Assembly (NCBI GenBank): GCA_000991645.1
Contig: LBRX01000003.1
Coordinates: 1-59,195, forward strand
DNA: 59,195 bases
Reading direction: 5' to 3'
From: Candidatus Moranbacteria bacterium GW2011_GWE2_36_40
GTDB lineage: Bacteria > Patescibacteriota > Minisyncoccia > Moranbacterales > GWC2-37-73
Below the pieces are notes generated by a model. That model was not told the DNA's origin, made no database searches, and saw only the letters and a program-made list of their open reading frames with translations. This document shows, piece after piece, positions 7,653 to 16,772 of this stretch (positions are counted from its first letter, which is position 1; the number at the start of each line of letters is the position of its first letter). The translations under genes and the position numbers were made by a program.

Positions 7653-9213
7653 GCAAAATAAAAAAATCGTTTGGGGACTCTTGTTGGCAATTTTGATTGC
7701 GGCTTTTGCACTACGTGTGACAAACATTAAGAATATCCCATCAGGAATTTATCCGGATGAAGCTCAAAACGGCGTTGATGCACAACTTGCCAATGCAACT
7801 GGGGAATACAAACTCTTTTATGAAGGAAACCAAGGTCGCGAAGGATTATTTATCAACCTGCAAGCACTTTCGATCAAGGCATTTGGTCCAACTGAATTTG
7901 CATTAAAGATTTGGTCCATAATTTTTGGTACGCTCACGGTTCTTGGAGTGTTTCTGCTTTCCAAAGAACTTCTTGGCAGTCAAACAGCTGGGCTTATTGG
8001 AGCATATCTAACTGCTTTTTCATATTGGGCAATCAATTTTTCAAGAATTGGATTCAGGGCCATCATGGTTCCATTTTTGCTCACATTTGCATTCTATTTC
8101 ATTTTCAAAGGACTTCGCACAAAAAAATTGCATGATTTCATTATTGCAGGACTTATTTATGGACTTGGAGTTCATACATATATCGCCTTCAGAGTTTCCC
8201 CAATTGTATTGGTAGTATTTCTTGTATCGTTAATGATTACACGCAAAAACTTTTTGCATGATTATTGGAAACATGTCCTTATTTTTGCTTTTGCCATGCT
8301 TGTGACAGCCTCACCAATGCTTTTGGATTTTTTCTATTATAACCCACAGCATTATGCTTCACGAACCAGTGTTATTTCTGTTTTTAATCCAGCAACAAAT
8401 GGCGGCAATCTCCCAGCAACAATTGCAAAAACTTTCAGTCTAAGTTTGCAAAAATATTTTGGAATGGGAGATTTAAACATGCGTCACAATTATCCACCTT
8501 ATCCATTGCTAAATCCAATTGTTGCCATAACTTTTTTACTTGGACTCATCCATGTTATCAGAAAATGTTTTTACTATGCATGGACAAGATTTACAAAAGG
8601 AGAACGCAATGAAAGAATGGATATTTATGTTTTTCTACTATCATGGTTTCTAATCTTGCTCATTCCTGAATTTTTGGCAAATGAAGGAAACCCGCATGCC
8701 CTCAGATCAATTGGAACAATACCAGTTGCAATGATAATCTCCACCATTCCATTTCTTTGGATAATAAAGAAATATTCCAATTTTGGACATGCCTACAAAA
8801 TTTTCACAATTTCAGCCTTAATTGGTGGTTTTCTTTTTATTGGCTTGGCAGATCCAATAAAATATTTTGTCTTTTTCGCCAACAGTCCAAAACAACATGC
8901 TGTTTTTGAAGCCAACACAAGAGCAATTTCTGATCACATAAGAATTCTTCCATTGGATGAAAAAAAATACATTGTCACAGGTTCAATGCCAAGACTGACA
9001 ATAAGCTATCTCAATCCAACACTGCCAAATACCTTCTACATATATCCCCATGAAATTGATACAATAAAAATAGGAGCGAATGAAAAGGCTGAGATTATTT
9101 TCACTAGCTGGGATTGGAATTCTATAAATTCAATTCGCACGCGAATCCCTGGTCTTACTTTTCAAGAACACAAAAACAAATTTGGAGATGTATTTTTAAC
9201 ACTAACAAATTAA
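7651..9213 (+). CDS. GT-C membrane glycosyltransferase (GT39/ArnT-like), 520 aa
   Basis: A polytopic membrane protein with about ten to twelve hydrophobic segments. The first is at residues 8-28 and is followed by the loop IPSGIYPDEAQNG (about 34-46), with the acidic Asp-Glu pair typical of the first outer loop of PMT/ArnT-type enzymes. Such enzymes move sugars from polyprenyl-phosphate donors on the outer membrane face. The last 100 residues are soluble. The acceptor cannot be read from sequence. The ATG overlaps the end of a 16-nt repeat word (7637-7652). The similar gene at 9236 follows after 22 nt, so the two are probably one operon for cell-surface glycosylation. Confidence 0.75.
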   Translation: MQNKKIVWGLLLAILIAAFALRVTNIKNIPSGIYPDEAQNGVDAQLANATGEYKLFYEGNQGREGLFINLQALSIKAFGPTEFALKIWSIIFGTLTVLGVFLLSKELLGSQTAGLIGAYLTAFSYWAINFSRIGFRAIMVPFLLTFAFYFIFKGLRTKKLHDFIIAGLIYGLGVHTYIAFRVSPIVLVVFLVSLMITRKNFLHDYWKHVLIFAFAMLVTASPMLLDFFYYNPQHYASRTSVISVFNPATNGGNLPATIAKTFSLSLQKYFGMGDLNMRHNYPPYPLLNPIVAITFLLGLIHVIRKCFYYAWTRFTKGERNERMDIYVFLLSWFLILLIPEFLANEGNPHALRSIGTIPVAMIISTIPFLWIIKKYSNFGHAYKIFTISALIGGFLFIGLADPIKYFVFFANSPKQHAVFEANTRAISDHIRILPLDEKKYIVTGSMPRLTISYLNPTLPNTFYIYPHEIDTIKIGANEKAEIIFTSWDWNSINSIRTRIPGLTFQEHKNKFGDVFLTLTN

Positions 9214-9235
9214 AAAACAAACCACAAAAAACTCT

Positions 9236-11086
9236 ATGGAAAAATTTCTCAAAAAACATTACCCGTGGGTCATCCTAGTCATTATGACTTTTTTCATAAC
9301 GGTTTCTGTATTGAATGCCAAAAATGACAGTGCTACTTTTGATGAAATTGCACATATTCCTGCTGGATACAGTTATGTAACCGAACAGGATATGCGACTC
9401 AACCCGGAACATCCACCACTACTAAAAGATATGATTGGTTTGCCACTTATTTTTCTTAACTTAAACTTTGATACAACAAAACAATTTTGGAGTGGCGACG
9501 GCCTCAACAGAATATGGGATGATGGTCAATGGATTGCTGGAAAACACCTTCTCTATGAAGCTGGCAACAATCCTAACCAGATTCTTTTTTGGGCACGTAT
9601 TCCAATTATTATAATTTCAGTTTTTCTTGGTCTCTTTATCTTTATGTGGGCCAAAGAATTTGCAGGAATTCTTGGAGGATTATTTGCTCTAACATTATAT
9701 GCCTTTGACCCCAACATTTTGGGACACAACCACTATGTGACAACTGACATTGGCATTGCAGCATTCCTCACTTTTGCTTTTTATTTCTTTCTTAAATTTA
9801 TCAAGCATCCGACATGGAAAAATGCCATGATTGGAGGATTTTTTTTGGGACTCGTTAATGTGGTAAAGTTTTCATCATTGATGGCCTATCCAATTCTTGG
9901 ACTTGTTTTGCTTGGCTATCCTCTAATAAAGAAAATTTCACATGATGAAGTTGAAAATCAAAACAAATCAGTGCGAACAAAAATATTCTTTTCTTATCTC
10001 GGAAAAGGTCTTGCAGCATTTGCCATTTCCATGCTTGTTGTTTGGATTGTATATTTCTTTAATACTTTCAACATGACAAGTTGGACAATTTCCAAACAAA
10101 TAAACTTTTCATTTCCACTAAGTGATCCCAACATTCTAAGCCAAACAACCAATAGCATGTTGACAAGCCTCAATTCATCTTCGGTATTGCGACCATTTGC
10201 TGAATACATGCTTGGAGTTACCATGGTTTTCAAACGAGTAGCTGGAGGCAATGGAGCATATTATCTTGAAAATGTGTCCAGCGATGCTTCCGCCTCATAT
10301 TTCCCATTGGTTTTTATGCTTAAGGAAACTTTACCATTCTTAATGCTTATTGTTTTTTCAATCACATTTGCTTGCATAAAAATAGTTCATAATTTCAAGA
10401 TAGCATTAGAAAATAAGCATGTTATCAAAAATATCAGACACTTTCTGCAAACAGGAGTTATGCAATACATGCTATTTGGTTTTATTATTCTTTATTCATA
10501 TCTCAGCATTACTGGTAATCTAAACATTGGACTCAGACATTTGTTTCCAATTATGCCACTCTTGTATTTATTGATAACAAAAAAAGTCTTTGATTTTCTC
10601 CGAGGCAAACACCACATAACAAAAAAACAAATACATATAATTCTTTTTGCATTACTTGCTTGGATCATTCTTATTCCAATTGTTAATTATCCAAATTATG
10701 TTTCATATTTCAATGAAACAATTGGTGGATCAAAAAATGGATACAAATATGTCACAGATTCAAACACTGACTGGGGTCAAGACTTGGGACGTCTAAAGAT
10801 TTTTCTAGATAAAAATCCTCAAATCGACAAAATTCATGTTGATTATTTTGGTGGTGGAAGACCGGAACAGGTGCTTAGAGAAAAATATATTCAATGGTGG
10901 GATTCAATGAGACCCATTGAAGCAGGATGGTATGCCATTTCAGTCAACTCATTGCAAACCAGCATTTACGACAAGACCAATAAAAATACAAGCAATAACT
11001 ATGCTTGGACGCAAAATTATAAACCAGTGACTATTATTGGAAATTCAATATTGATTTATTACATTCCAACTTCTCACTCAAACTAA
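9236..11086 (+). CDS. GT-C membrane glycosyltransferase (PMT-like), 616 aa
   Basis: A polytopic membrane protein. The N-terminal helix (about 11-29) is followed by SATFDEIAHIPAG (about 35-47), giving the Asp-Glu pair of the PMT/GT39 fold, and by LNPEHPPLLKD (about 59-69), a motif common in this superfamily. About ten more hydrophobic segments follow, then a soluble tail with DSNTDWGQDLGRLK, also seen in bacterial PMT-like proteins. Likely reaction: polyprenyl-phosphate-sugar dependent glycosyl transfer outside the membrane. Acceptor unknown. It pairs with the 520-aa gene upstream and ends at a 60-nt palindromic terminator. Confidence 0.75.
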   Translation: MEKFLKKHYPWVILVIMTFFITVSVLNAKNDSATFDEIAHIPAGYSYVTEQDMRLNPEHPPLLKDMIGLPLIFLNLNFDTTKQFWSGDGLNRIWDDGQWIAGKHLLYEAGNNPNQILFWARIPIIIISVFLGLFIFMWAKEFAGILGGLFALTLYAFDPNILGHNHYVTTDIGIAAFLTFAFYFFLKFIKHPTWKNAMIGGFFLGLVNVVKFSSLMAYPILGLVLLGYPLIKKISHDEVENQNKSVRTKIFFSYLGKGLAAFAISMLVVWIVYFFNTFNMTSWTISKQINFSFPLSDPNILSQTTNSMLTSLNSSSVLRPFAEYMLGVTMVFKRVAGGNGAYYLENVSSDASASYFPLVFMLKETLPFLMLIVFSITFACIKIVHNFKIALENKHVIKNIRHFLQTGVMQYMLFGFIILYSYLSITGNLNIGLRHLFPIMPLLYLLITKKVFDFLRGKHHITKKQIHIILFALLAWIILIPIVNYPNYVSYFNETIGGSKNGYKYVTDSNTDWGQDLGRLKIFLDKNPQIDKIHVDYFGGGRPEQVLREKYIQWWDSMRPIEAGWYAISVNSLQTSIYDKTNKNTSNNYAWTQNYKPVTIIGNSILIYYIPTSHSN

Positions 11087-11087
11087 C

Positions 11088-11147
11088 AAATTTGCACAAT
11101 ATAAAAAAAGTATCAGTAATGATACTTTTTTTATATTGTGCAAATTT
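11088..11147. terminator. 60-nt perfect inverted repeat, bidirectional terminator
   Basis: Two perfect 27-nt arms flank the 6-nt loop AGTAAT. The arms contain A7/T7 tracts, so the hairpin ends in a T-run on either strand. It lies between the convergent genes ending at 11086 (+) and 11165 (-) and can terminate both. The stem is unusually long for a terminator. Confidence 0.8.
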
Positions 11148-11164
11148 CTGTATTATGACAAGTT

Positions 11165-11701
11165 TTATTTTTTTTGATAAATACGATGACGATGTTCAAT
11201 ATATACAACTCTCCATCCCCACAGACCAAGCCAAACTCCAAATATTAATCCTGACAAAAATATGGCAACATATGCAGATGGCAATAAAAACAAGTGCATG
11301 CCAAGAAATTGATGAGTTGGCGGAAATAATCCTGTCTTAAGACTATTTTCAATATAAATTTTTTCCAAAATTCCAAGCAGGAATCCAGCAGACAAAATTC
11401 CAACCAGCAACGACAACAGCATGTATGCAATTCTTTTGATGTCAACTCGTATCTCCTTACGTCCAAGCTTTACCAAATAATCAATAACAGTCTTTTTATT
11501 GCCAGGCAATTTTGAAGCAGCAATAGTTTTTGCTTTTTTGATTGTTGTTTCTTTCTTTTTTTGAGTAGTTGCAAGCTTTGTTTTTTTCACAACCCTTTTA
11601 ACAGCTGATACTGTGTGGACACTTGATTTAATATTTTTTATTTTAACAGGCTTTGCTCTTACTTCTACTTGTTTTTTTAGACCTTCTTTTTTTGTTTTCA
11701 T
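11165..11701 (-). CDS. Basic-tail membrane protein, 178 aa
   Basis: Residues 1-80 are very Lys-rich and probably disordered; two or three membrane segments follow (about 92-112, 135-160 and a run ending near residue 168), with a short basic end. The start is taken as 11701 (MKTKKEG): the longer frame to 11770 adds a hydrophobic, spacer-like sequence. It lies downstream of the FtsQ-like gene on the same strand. No characterised family is recognised. A positively charged tail could contact nucleic acid or the membrane surface, which is inference. Confidence 0.6.
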   Translation of the reverse strand: MKTKKEGLKKQVEVRAKPVKIKNIKSSVHTVSAVKRVVKKTKLATTQKKKETTIKKAKTIAASKLPGNKKTVIDYLVKLGRKEIRVDIKRIAYMLLSLLVGILSAGFLLGILEKIYIENSLKTGLFPPTHQFLGMHLFLLPSAYVAIFLSGLIFGVWLGLWGWRVVYIEHRHRIYQKK

Positions 11702-11791
11702 ATTTATTATTTTTTTATACTCAAAGTATAACACATTTTTAAAAAAAAGAAACCTTTCGCTTAAAAACATGCGGCACGCACAAAAATAGAT

Positions 11792-12697
11792 TTATTCCAT
11801 ATTTTTTTTATCTTCAGTATTTTCATCTTCTGGCAACAATGATTCAATATCTTTAAATTTATAGAAAAGTTTACTCTCATTTCTAAGATCCATGTATGCA
11901 ATTTCGTTTCTTTTGTCTTTTGGAATTTCTTTTTCCAAGACAACAGTCAAATTCCGCAATGCTGATTCCAATGAAAACTGAGTAGAAAAAAGGAATTCTG
12001 GACCTTGCGCTGTTTTAACCCTTACCTCTTCAGCCATTCTAGATGGTGTGGAATATTCCTCTAAGGTGTCATATCCAAATTTTTTCAAAGATTCCTTGGT
12101 AGCCAAAACATACTGTTCATATGAGGATTCTATTATTTTCTCTCCCACATTTATCGATTGCCCGCCATTTTCAACAACTCGCAAAAGATTATTTTGCTGA
12201 AGTTCAAGAGAATTAAAATCAGCCTCACTATACGCTATACCATTTTCATCAAGCAAAAAACATTTTTCCTGACAACACCAAACCATTAAAGCCTTACGTT
12301 CATCGATACTAATAAATACATCCGAAGGAAAGTTTTTTTTCACCTCTAATTTTCTTATTTTTTTAAAATCATTTTTGAGCAATTTTTCAACACTATTTTG
12401 AGAAATAAACAAATAATTATTCCTCGGAATTATTCCTGCAAATTTTCCTTCAAAAGATTCCTTTATTTTCTGCTGCAATTCAGTCTCACTTAATTCCACA
12501 ACTCCAGCTATCTCAACTTTTTCAATACTAAGATATGCTGAAAATAACAAAACATATCCCAAAACTGCAAAAAATCCCACCACCAAAACATAGAAAATGA
12601 CTCTGGCTAATTTTCTGGAAATTAAAACCTTTTCTTGATCGCCATTATTGCCATCGCAATCTTTTCCAGTGCAATTTTGTATATATTTTCTCGTCAT
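11792..12697 (-). CDS. ftsQ: FtsQ/DivIB-like cell division protein
   Basis: A short cytoplasmic N-terminus is followed by one membrane helix (about residues 30-52), then a POTRA-like module beginning LSIEKVEIAGVVELSETEL (about 55-73) and an FtsQ-like region with KKNFPSDVFISIDERKAL and a FLLDENGIAY strand. This order is the FtsQ/DivIB layout: a bitopic divisome protein bridging early and late division proteins. Length (301 aa) suits the family. The two adjacent cysteines in VWCCQEKCF are unusual. It starts just after holB (9-nt gap). Sequence identity in this family is always low, so the call rests mainly on architecture. Confidence 0.7.
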   Translation of the reverse strand: MTRKYIQNCTGKDCDGNNGDQEKVLISRKLARVIFYVLVVGFFAVLGYVLLFSAYLSIEKVEIAGVVELSETELQQKIKESFEGKFAGIIPRNNYLFISQNSVEKLLKNDFKKIRKLEVKKNFPSDVFISIDERKALMVWCCQEKCFLLDENGIAYSEADFNSLELQQNNLLRVVENGGQSINVGEKIIESSYEQYVLATKESLKKFGYDTLEEYSTPSRMAEEVRVKTAQGPEFLFSTQFSLESALRNLTVVLEKEIPKDKRNEIAYMDLRNESKLFYKFKDIESLLPEDENTEDKKNME

Positions 12698-12706
12698 TAC
12701 ATTTTT

Positions 12707-13606
12707 CTATAAATCCATAAATAAAGTTTCCAGCATGAGCCTTGCATTAGCATTACTTCGCTTAAGCATTGCCATGGTCTGTTGAATTTGTTCGATTCCA
12801 ACATATGCTTCACTTCTTTGTTGTTCTTCAAGCATTAATGCGTTCTTACGCAATTCCCACATCCAAATATTAAGTTTGTCCAAAGTTTTTGTCGAATTCT
12901 TTGACAGATCTTCTGCTAATTTAAACTTATCATTAAGAGATCCTTTCCGTATTTTTTTTAATTCATCCAAAGCCTCAATCCTAAAGGTCTTTTCCTCAGT
13001 ATTTTCATTTAAAAATTTTGCCAACCCCGGTCTCCCAATGGAAAGCTCAACGCAATCCGTTGAAAAAGAAAAATCACTCGAAAACCCATCAGTCATTTCA
13101 ATATTCTCAACCAATCCAAAATTGATAACTTGCAATCTCGAAAGTATTGTTGGTAAAATCCTATCAATTTCATGTGTAACTAAAATTATTATTGTTGTTG
13201 GATTTGGCTCTTCCAAGACTTTCAATAGAGCATTTTGACTTGCAATAGTCATGCGATGCGCATCATTAACAATAAGAATCTTATATTTTCCATGATATGG
13301 AAACAAACTCAAGCTCTGTTTGGAGTTTCTTATCAATTCAATAGGTATATCTCGTTGCTTTAATATTCCCTTCTTTTCCAAAATTTCAGGCTCTACAATA
13401 ACAAGATCCAACAGTGCATCCCTATTAATATTATCAATATCCAAATTCAGTTGTTCTCCTGCAATTGCACTCAAGGCAAACATCTTAGCCAAGGTGAATT
13501 TTCCAACCTTTTCAGGTCCAGAAAAAAGATAAGCATGATTAAGTGCGCCACGTTCGAGGGCTTTTTTAAGCAAGTTTACTGATTTTATATTACCAATGAA
13601 ATCCAT
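12707..13606 (-). CDS. holB: DNA polymerase III subunit delta prime
   Basis: Clamp-loader ATPase-like subunit. Residues about 28-41 hold the degenerate Walker A region GPEKVGKFTLAKM. KILIVNDAHRMTIASQNALLKVLEEP (in pieces, about 110-135) is the conserved box around the Walker B equivalent and sensor region of DnaX/HolB. The arginine-finger motif SRC appears as LSRLQ. No zinc-binding cysteine cluster is present, unlike E. coli delta prime. The C-terminal 90 residues are helical, as in the collar domain. The role is loading the beta clamp with DnaX and delta. It precedes the FtsQ-like gene in the same direction. Confidence 0.85.
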   Translation of the reverse strand: MDFIGNIKSVNLLKKALERGALNHAYLFSGPEKVGKFTLAKMFALSAIAGEQLNLDIDNINRDALLDLVIVEPEILEKKGILKQRDIPIELIRNSKQSLSLFPYHGKYKILIVNDAHRMTIASQNALLKVLEEPNPTTIIILVTHEIDRILPTILSRLQVINFGLVENIEMTDGFSSDFSFSTDCVELSIGRPGLAKFLNENTEEKTFRIEALDELKKIRKGSLNDKFKLAEDLSKNSTKTLDKLNIWMWELRKNALMLEEQQRSEAYVGIEQIQQTMAMLKRSNANARLMLETLFMDL

Positions 13607-13609
13607 TTT

Positions 13610-13717
13610 GAATAATTTTGAATTTTGAATGAATTTTTAATGATTAAATTTTTTAATGTTTGAAACATTACGTCATTCAGATTTGATTCGAAATTCGAAA
13701 TTCAGAATTCGAAATTT
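13610..13717. repeat. Interspersed repeat family A, copy 1
   Basis: The spacer contains TTTTTTAATGTTTGAAACAT, then TTACGTCATTCAGATTTGAT, ending in reiterated CGAAATT words. A nearly identical copy is at 57305-57437 and a diverged one lies in frame inside the glycosyltransferase at about 15928-16033. Confidence 0.8.
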
Positions 13718-13718
13718 A

Positions 13719-14909
13719 TTAACCTTTCTTGTCTAATAAAATTTTATCCACAAACTGACCAAATTCTTCTCGAAATCGTACACTATTAAATTCTTCTCCT
13801 CTTTTTTTAATTATTTCTTTGTCATATTTATTTTTATTGTCTAAAAACCTTCTCACTCCATCTGCCAACACTTCCGACGTTTGAGCATCAAAAAATTCCC
13901 CAGTAATCCCCTCTTGCACTGTTTCGCACGCACCACCCTTTCGATATGCAATCACAGGCACACCAGCAAGCATCGCTTCCACAGGTGCAATACCAAAATC
14001 ATCTTCTGCTGGGAAAATAAAGGCCTCAGCATTTTGGTAATATTGTGAAATAACTGAATCGTCTTGCCAACCCAAAATTTTGATATTTTCTTTTGCTATT
14101 TTTCTTAAATGTTTTTCTTGCTGACCTGTCCCAATTACAACCAATGGTAAACCAAGCTTATTAAAAGCTTCCACAACTAAATCAACTTTTTTATATGGAG
14201 ATAATCTAGAAACAACAAGGAAATAATTATCAACCAACAACTGACAACTAACAACTGGCAACTTGTTTTCCAATATTTCTTGTTGATTGTTGATTGTTGA
14301 TTGTTGATTGTTAGATATAGGGGGATATATCACAGTGCTTTCACGTCTATAATATTTGCTTATACGCTTTTGAGTATAAACAGAGTTTGCAATCAGAAAG
14401 TCCGGCCTGTCAGCTGCCAAGCGATCCCACACACGAAGATAATTAAAAATTATCCTTGTCAAAAAATTCATTTTCTTATGTTCAGTTTCTTTAACATATC
14501 TTTCATTATAATCCCAAACAAAACGCATCGGCGAATGAAGATACGCAACATGCACAGTATCCAATTTTGTGACAATACCTTTGCTCCAGGCGCCAGAAGA
14601 AGAAATTACCAAATCATATTCTCGCAGATCAAAAGTTTCCGGAATTACTGGAAAAAATGGCAAAAGCCAATGATAATTTTTTCTCAAAAACTTAGGAAAC
14701 TTTTGCAAATATGATGGTCTAATATCCCTCCCATCAAGTAATCCTTTCATTTTTTCTTTATCATGCAACAATGTAAAAATCGGCGCTTCAGGATACATAT
14801 CCGAAAGCTCCTTCAAAACTCGCTCTGCTCCGCCCCACTGCACCAAAAAATCATGCACCAAGGCAACTTTTATATTCTTTTTTACTTGACTATTTTCCAT
14901 AATTATCAT
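13719..14909 (-). CDS. GT4-family glycosyltransferase, 396 aa
   Basis: A GT-B fold enzyme. The N-terminal domain starts KVALVHDFLVQWGGAERVL (about 14-32), the glycine-rich acceptor-side loop of GT4 enzymes. The C-terminal donor domain begins FLVVSRLSPYKKVDLVVEAF and contains FIFPAEDDFGIAPVEAMLAG with the family's E-x7-E pattern (E of EDDFG and E of VEAM). It probably transfers a sugar from a nucleotide donor at the inner membrane face, for surface polysaccharide. The linker between the domains (coding about 14228-14322) is made of spacer-type word repeat encoding NNQQSTINNQQ, so a repeat has invaded the gene without breaking it. Start may also be three codons in. Confidence 0.85.
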   Translation of the reverse strand: MIIMENSQVKKNIKVALVHDFLVQWGGAERVLKELSDMYPEAPIFTLLHDKEKMKGLLDGRDIRPSYLQKFPKFLRKNYHWLLPFFPVIPETFDLREYDLVISSSGAWSKGIVTKLDTVHVAYLHSPMRFVWDYNERYVKETEHKKMNFLTRIIFNYLRVWDRLAADRPDFLIANSVYTQKRISKYYRRESTVIYPPISNNQQSTINNQQEILENKLPVVSCQLLVDNYFLVVSRLSPYKKVDLVVEAFNKLGLPLVVIGTGQQEKHLRKIAKENIKILGWQDDSVISQYYQNAEAFIFPAEDDFGIAPVEAMLAGVPVIAYRKGGACETVQEGITGEFFDAQTSEVLADGVRRFLDNKNKYDKEIIKKRGEEFNSVRFREEFGQFVDKILLDKKG

Positions 14910-14914
14910 ATATT
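14886..14914 (+). promoter_or_regulatory. Sigma70-type promoter for the 14968 gene
   Basis: TTGACT (14886-14891), 17-nt spacer, TATATT (14909-14914). It overlaps the 5' end of the divergent glycosyltransferase gene. The transcript would start near the inverted repeat at 14918. Confidence 0.7.
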
Positions 14915-14917
14915 AAT

Positions 14918-14937
14918 TTGAACCCTCGGGAGTTCAA
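14918..14937 (+). promoter_or_regulatory. Inverted repeat at the transcript start
   Basis: TTGAAC and GTTCAA flank CCTCGGGA. The repeat begins 3 nt after the -10 box, matching the placement of repeats before 7369, 23203 and 52943: an operator or 5' RNA hairpin. Confidence 0.5.
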
Positions 14938-14967
14938 TATTTTAGTTCTTTTCATAAGGAGCCTATC

Positions 14968-15285
14968 ATGACCCCAAAATTACGTATTTTTGAAATGTAC
15001 CTAACGGTCACAATGCTTTCTTTCCAAATGCTTCGAGCATACGTTGACGAAAATGAAAGAGGCAAAAGGCTTGACGAAGAATTCATGATCAAGTTTGACT
15101 TCCAGGAAGCAAGACAAGACATATCCATTTTCGATCTCAAGGTGATGATTTATCCTCTTCCTGAAAAAAGTCTCACTACCTTCATAAACCAGTTAACAGA
15201 ACTTGATTACGTAATTACTTCAATCAATCAAATCGTTTCCGAAACCAAGGAAACCGCCATGACACAAGTGAAAACACTTTCATAA
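14968..15285 (+). CDS. Orphan small protein, 105 aa
   Basis: No recognised family. A mixed alpha/beta protein without membrane segments; the first 20 residues are mildly hydrophobic but lack a signal-peptide cleavage pattern. It stands alone with its own promoter (14886-14914), a strong SD (AAGGAG, 8 nt before ATG, leader word GGAGCCTATC) and its own terminator (15307-15335). The same GGAGCC(T)TATC leader word precedes the small gene at 56083. The monocistronic layout suggests independent, possibly high expression; the role is unknown. Confidence 0.6.
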   Translation: MTPKLRIFEMYLTVTMLSFQMLRAYVDENERGKRLDEEFMIKFDFQEARQDISIFDLKVMIYPLPEKSLTTFINQLTELDYVITSINQIVSETKETAMTQVKTLS

Positions 15286-15306
15286 AATGCACAAAAACGA
15301 TACCAT

Positions 15307-15335
15307 GCCGAGTCCCAGATGACTCGGCTTTTTTA
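15307..15335 (+). terminator. Rho-independent terminator
   Basis: GCCGAGTC and GACTCGGC flank CCAGAT, followed by TTTTTTA. It closes the 14968 gene and overlaps the last codon of the convergent glycosyltransferase. Confidence 0.9.
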
Positions 15336-16568
15336 TTTCAAAAGTACTTCCGCAATTTCCCTTGCACATTTGTCCCAACTGAACCTTTTCACGTTCTCCA
15401 GACCTTTCTGTATTATAGCATTTTTTAAGCTTTCGTCCGAGATGAGCTTAAAAATGTTTTCGGCAATGTCTTGAGGGTCTTGGGGATTGACCAATAGGGC
15501 AGAATATTGCTCCCCACCCTCATCCGCCCCGATTGCTATCGGGGCACCTTCTCCCGGAGAGAGAAGGTGTTTTGAATGGACTATTTCAGGCACTGACGAG
15601 TTATCGGAAGCCACAACAGCACAACCAACACTTTGCGCTTCTAGAACAGGAATTCCAAAACCTTCATACAAGGTTGGGAAAACAAAAACATCAGCTTTTT
15701 TTAATAATTCCCACTTTTCTTCTTCGGATATAAAACCTAGTTCAGCAATATCTTCCTTGTATTTGGAATTTGTAATTTGTAGTTTGATATTTTCATATCC
15801 GTGCCCCGGTTTTCCAGCCAATACCAACTTATGTGAAATATTATATTTCTCCTTCAAAATTTCAAAAGCTTTAATAATATTGGAAATATTTTTCCGTTCT
15901 TCAATGCGACCAATGAATAAAAGAAATTTTGAATTTTGAATTTTGAATTTTGAATAAATTTCTAATGTTTTAATTTTCGAAATTTTTTCATTCTGATTTG
16001 ATTCGAAATTGGAAATTGGAAATTGGAAATTATCATATCCCTCATATATAACACGCACTTTATCTTCTTTTACATTGTACAATCTAACTAAGTCTAACTT
16101 TGTATTTTCAGATACAGATATGATAGTTTTTGCCCACTGACATGATTTCTTAATCGTTCCGCGCATATAAACACGATCCCACCAAGAATAAGATTTTTTA
16201 CAAAATTCATATTCTAACCCATGAATAACTACAACAGTATTTTTAGAGTGAACAACTGGCACAGTATGAGCAGGCACAAAAAGAACATCAACTGGGTGTA
16301 ATAACATTTCCAAGGATAAGCCAAGCTGCGTCCAAAATCTAGGAAATTTAATCACCTTTATTCGCCAACTTTTTGGCAATTCCAAATCATTAATTTTAAC
16401 AACTCCGTTGTAAGTTGTAAGTTGTAAGTTGTAAGTTTTTTTAACATACAAAACAACCTGATGATCCTTTAATTTATCACGCAGGTTTTTGATGACTTGA
16501 TATGAATATTCTTCAATTCCAGTTCTGTTTTCTATAAAAGCCCGAGAGCCATCAATACCAATTTTCAT
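15333..16568 (-). CDS. GT4-family glycosyltransferase, 411 aa
   Basis: A GT-B enzyme. The N-terminal domain opens MKIGIDGSRAFIENRTGIEEY, the glycine-containing loop of GT4 enzymes. The donor domain starts FLLFIGRIEERKNISNIIKA and contains VFVFPTLYEGFGIPVLEAQ with the E-x7-E signature. A nucleotide-sugar transfer in envelope polysaccharide synthesis is likely; acceptor unknown. Three repeat insertions lie in frame: GTTGTAA words near 16411-16437, family A repeat at about 15928-16033 (encoding NFQFPISNFE and KFKIQNSKF) in the inter-domain linker, and a double palindrome at 15526-15569 (encoding LSPGEGAPIAIGADEGG) near the C-terminus. All keep the frame. Confidence 0.85.
   Translation of the reverse strand: MKIGIDGSRAFIENRTGIEEYSYQVIKNLRDKLKDHQVVLYVKKTYNLQLTTYNGVVKINDLELPKSWRIKVIKFPRFWTQLGLSLEMLLHPVDVLFVPAHTVPVVHSKNTVVVIHGLEYEFCKKSYSWWDRVYMRGTIKKSCQWAKTIISVSENTKLDLVRLYNVKEDKVRVIYEGYDNFQFPISNFESNQNEKISKIKTLEIYSKFKIQNSKFLLFIGRIEERKNISNIIKAFEILKEKYNISHKLVLAGKPGHGYENIKLQITNSKYKEDIAELGFISEEEKWELLKKADVFVFPTLYEGFGIPVLEAQSVGCAVVASDNSSVPEIVHSKHLLSPGEGAPIAIGADEGGEQYSALLVNPQDPQDIAENIFKLISDESLKNAIIQKGLENVKRFSWDKCAREIAEVLLK
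15526..15569. repeat. Double palindrome inside a glycosyltransferase gene
   Basis: GCCCCGAT-TGCT-ATCGGGGC is followed directly by CACCTTCTC...GAGAAGGTG. The same two-hairpin layout, with related bases, lies in the spacer at 53119-53163. Here it is read in frame as about 15 residues. Confidence 0.7.
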
Positions 16569-16772
16569 TATACTATTTTCATAAAGATGTGAGTGAGAAT
16601 ACTTTTTATTTTTTCACTAGAAATAAGTCTCTTTGGTGTTATTTTCAAGCGAAGTCGAGTGAAATGAAAGTACTCTTTCAATTTCCGAGCGAGCGATGAA
16701 AAGCTCATGTCAAAAGTTGCAATTATTTCTCCGTGACAAAAATAAAAACGTATTCGAACGAAACACTAGCCA
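16569..16772. other. Spacer between mreB and a glycosyltransferase gene
   Basis: AGTACTCTTTCAATTT-like and GAGCGAGCG words are present, but I see no gene, convincing promoter or terminator. Confidence 0.4.
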
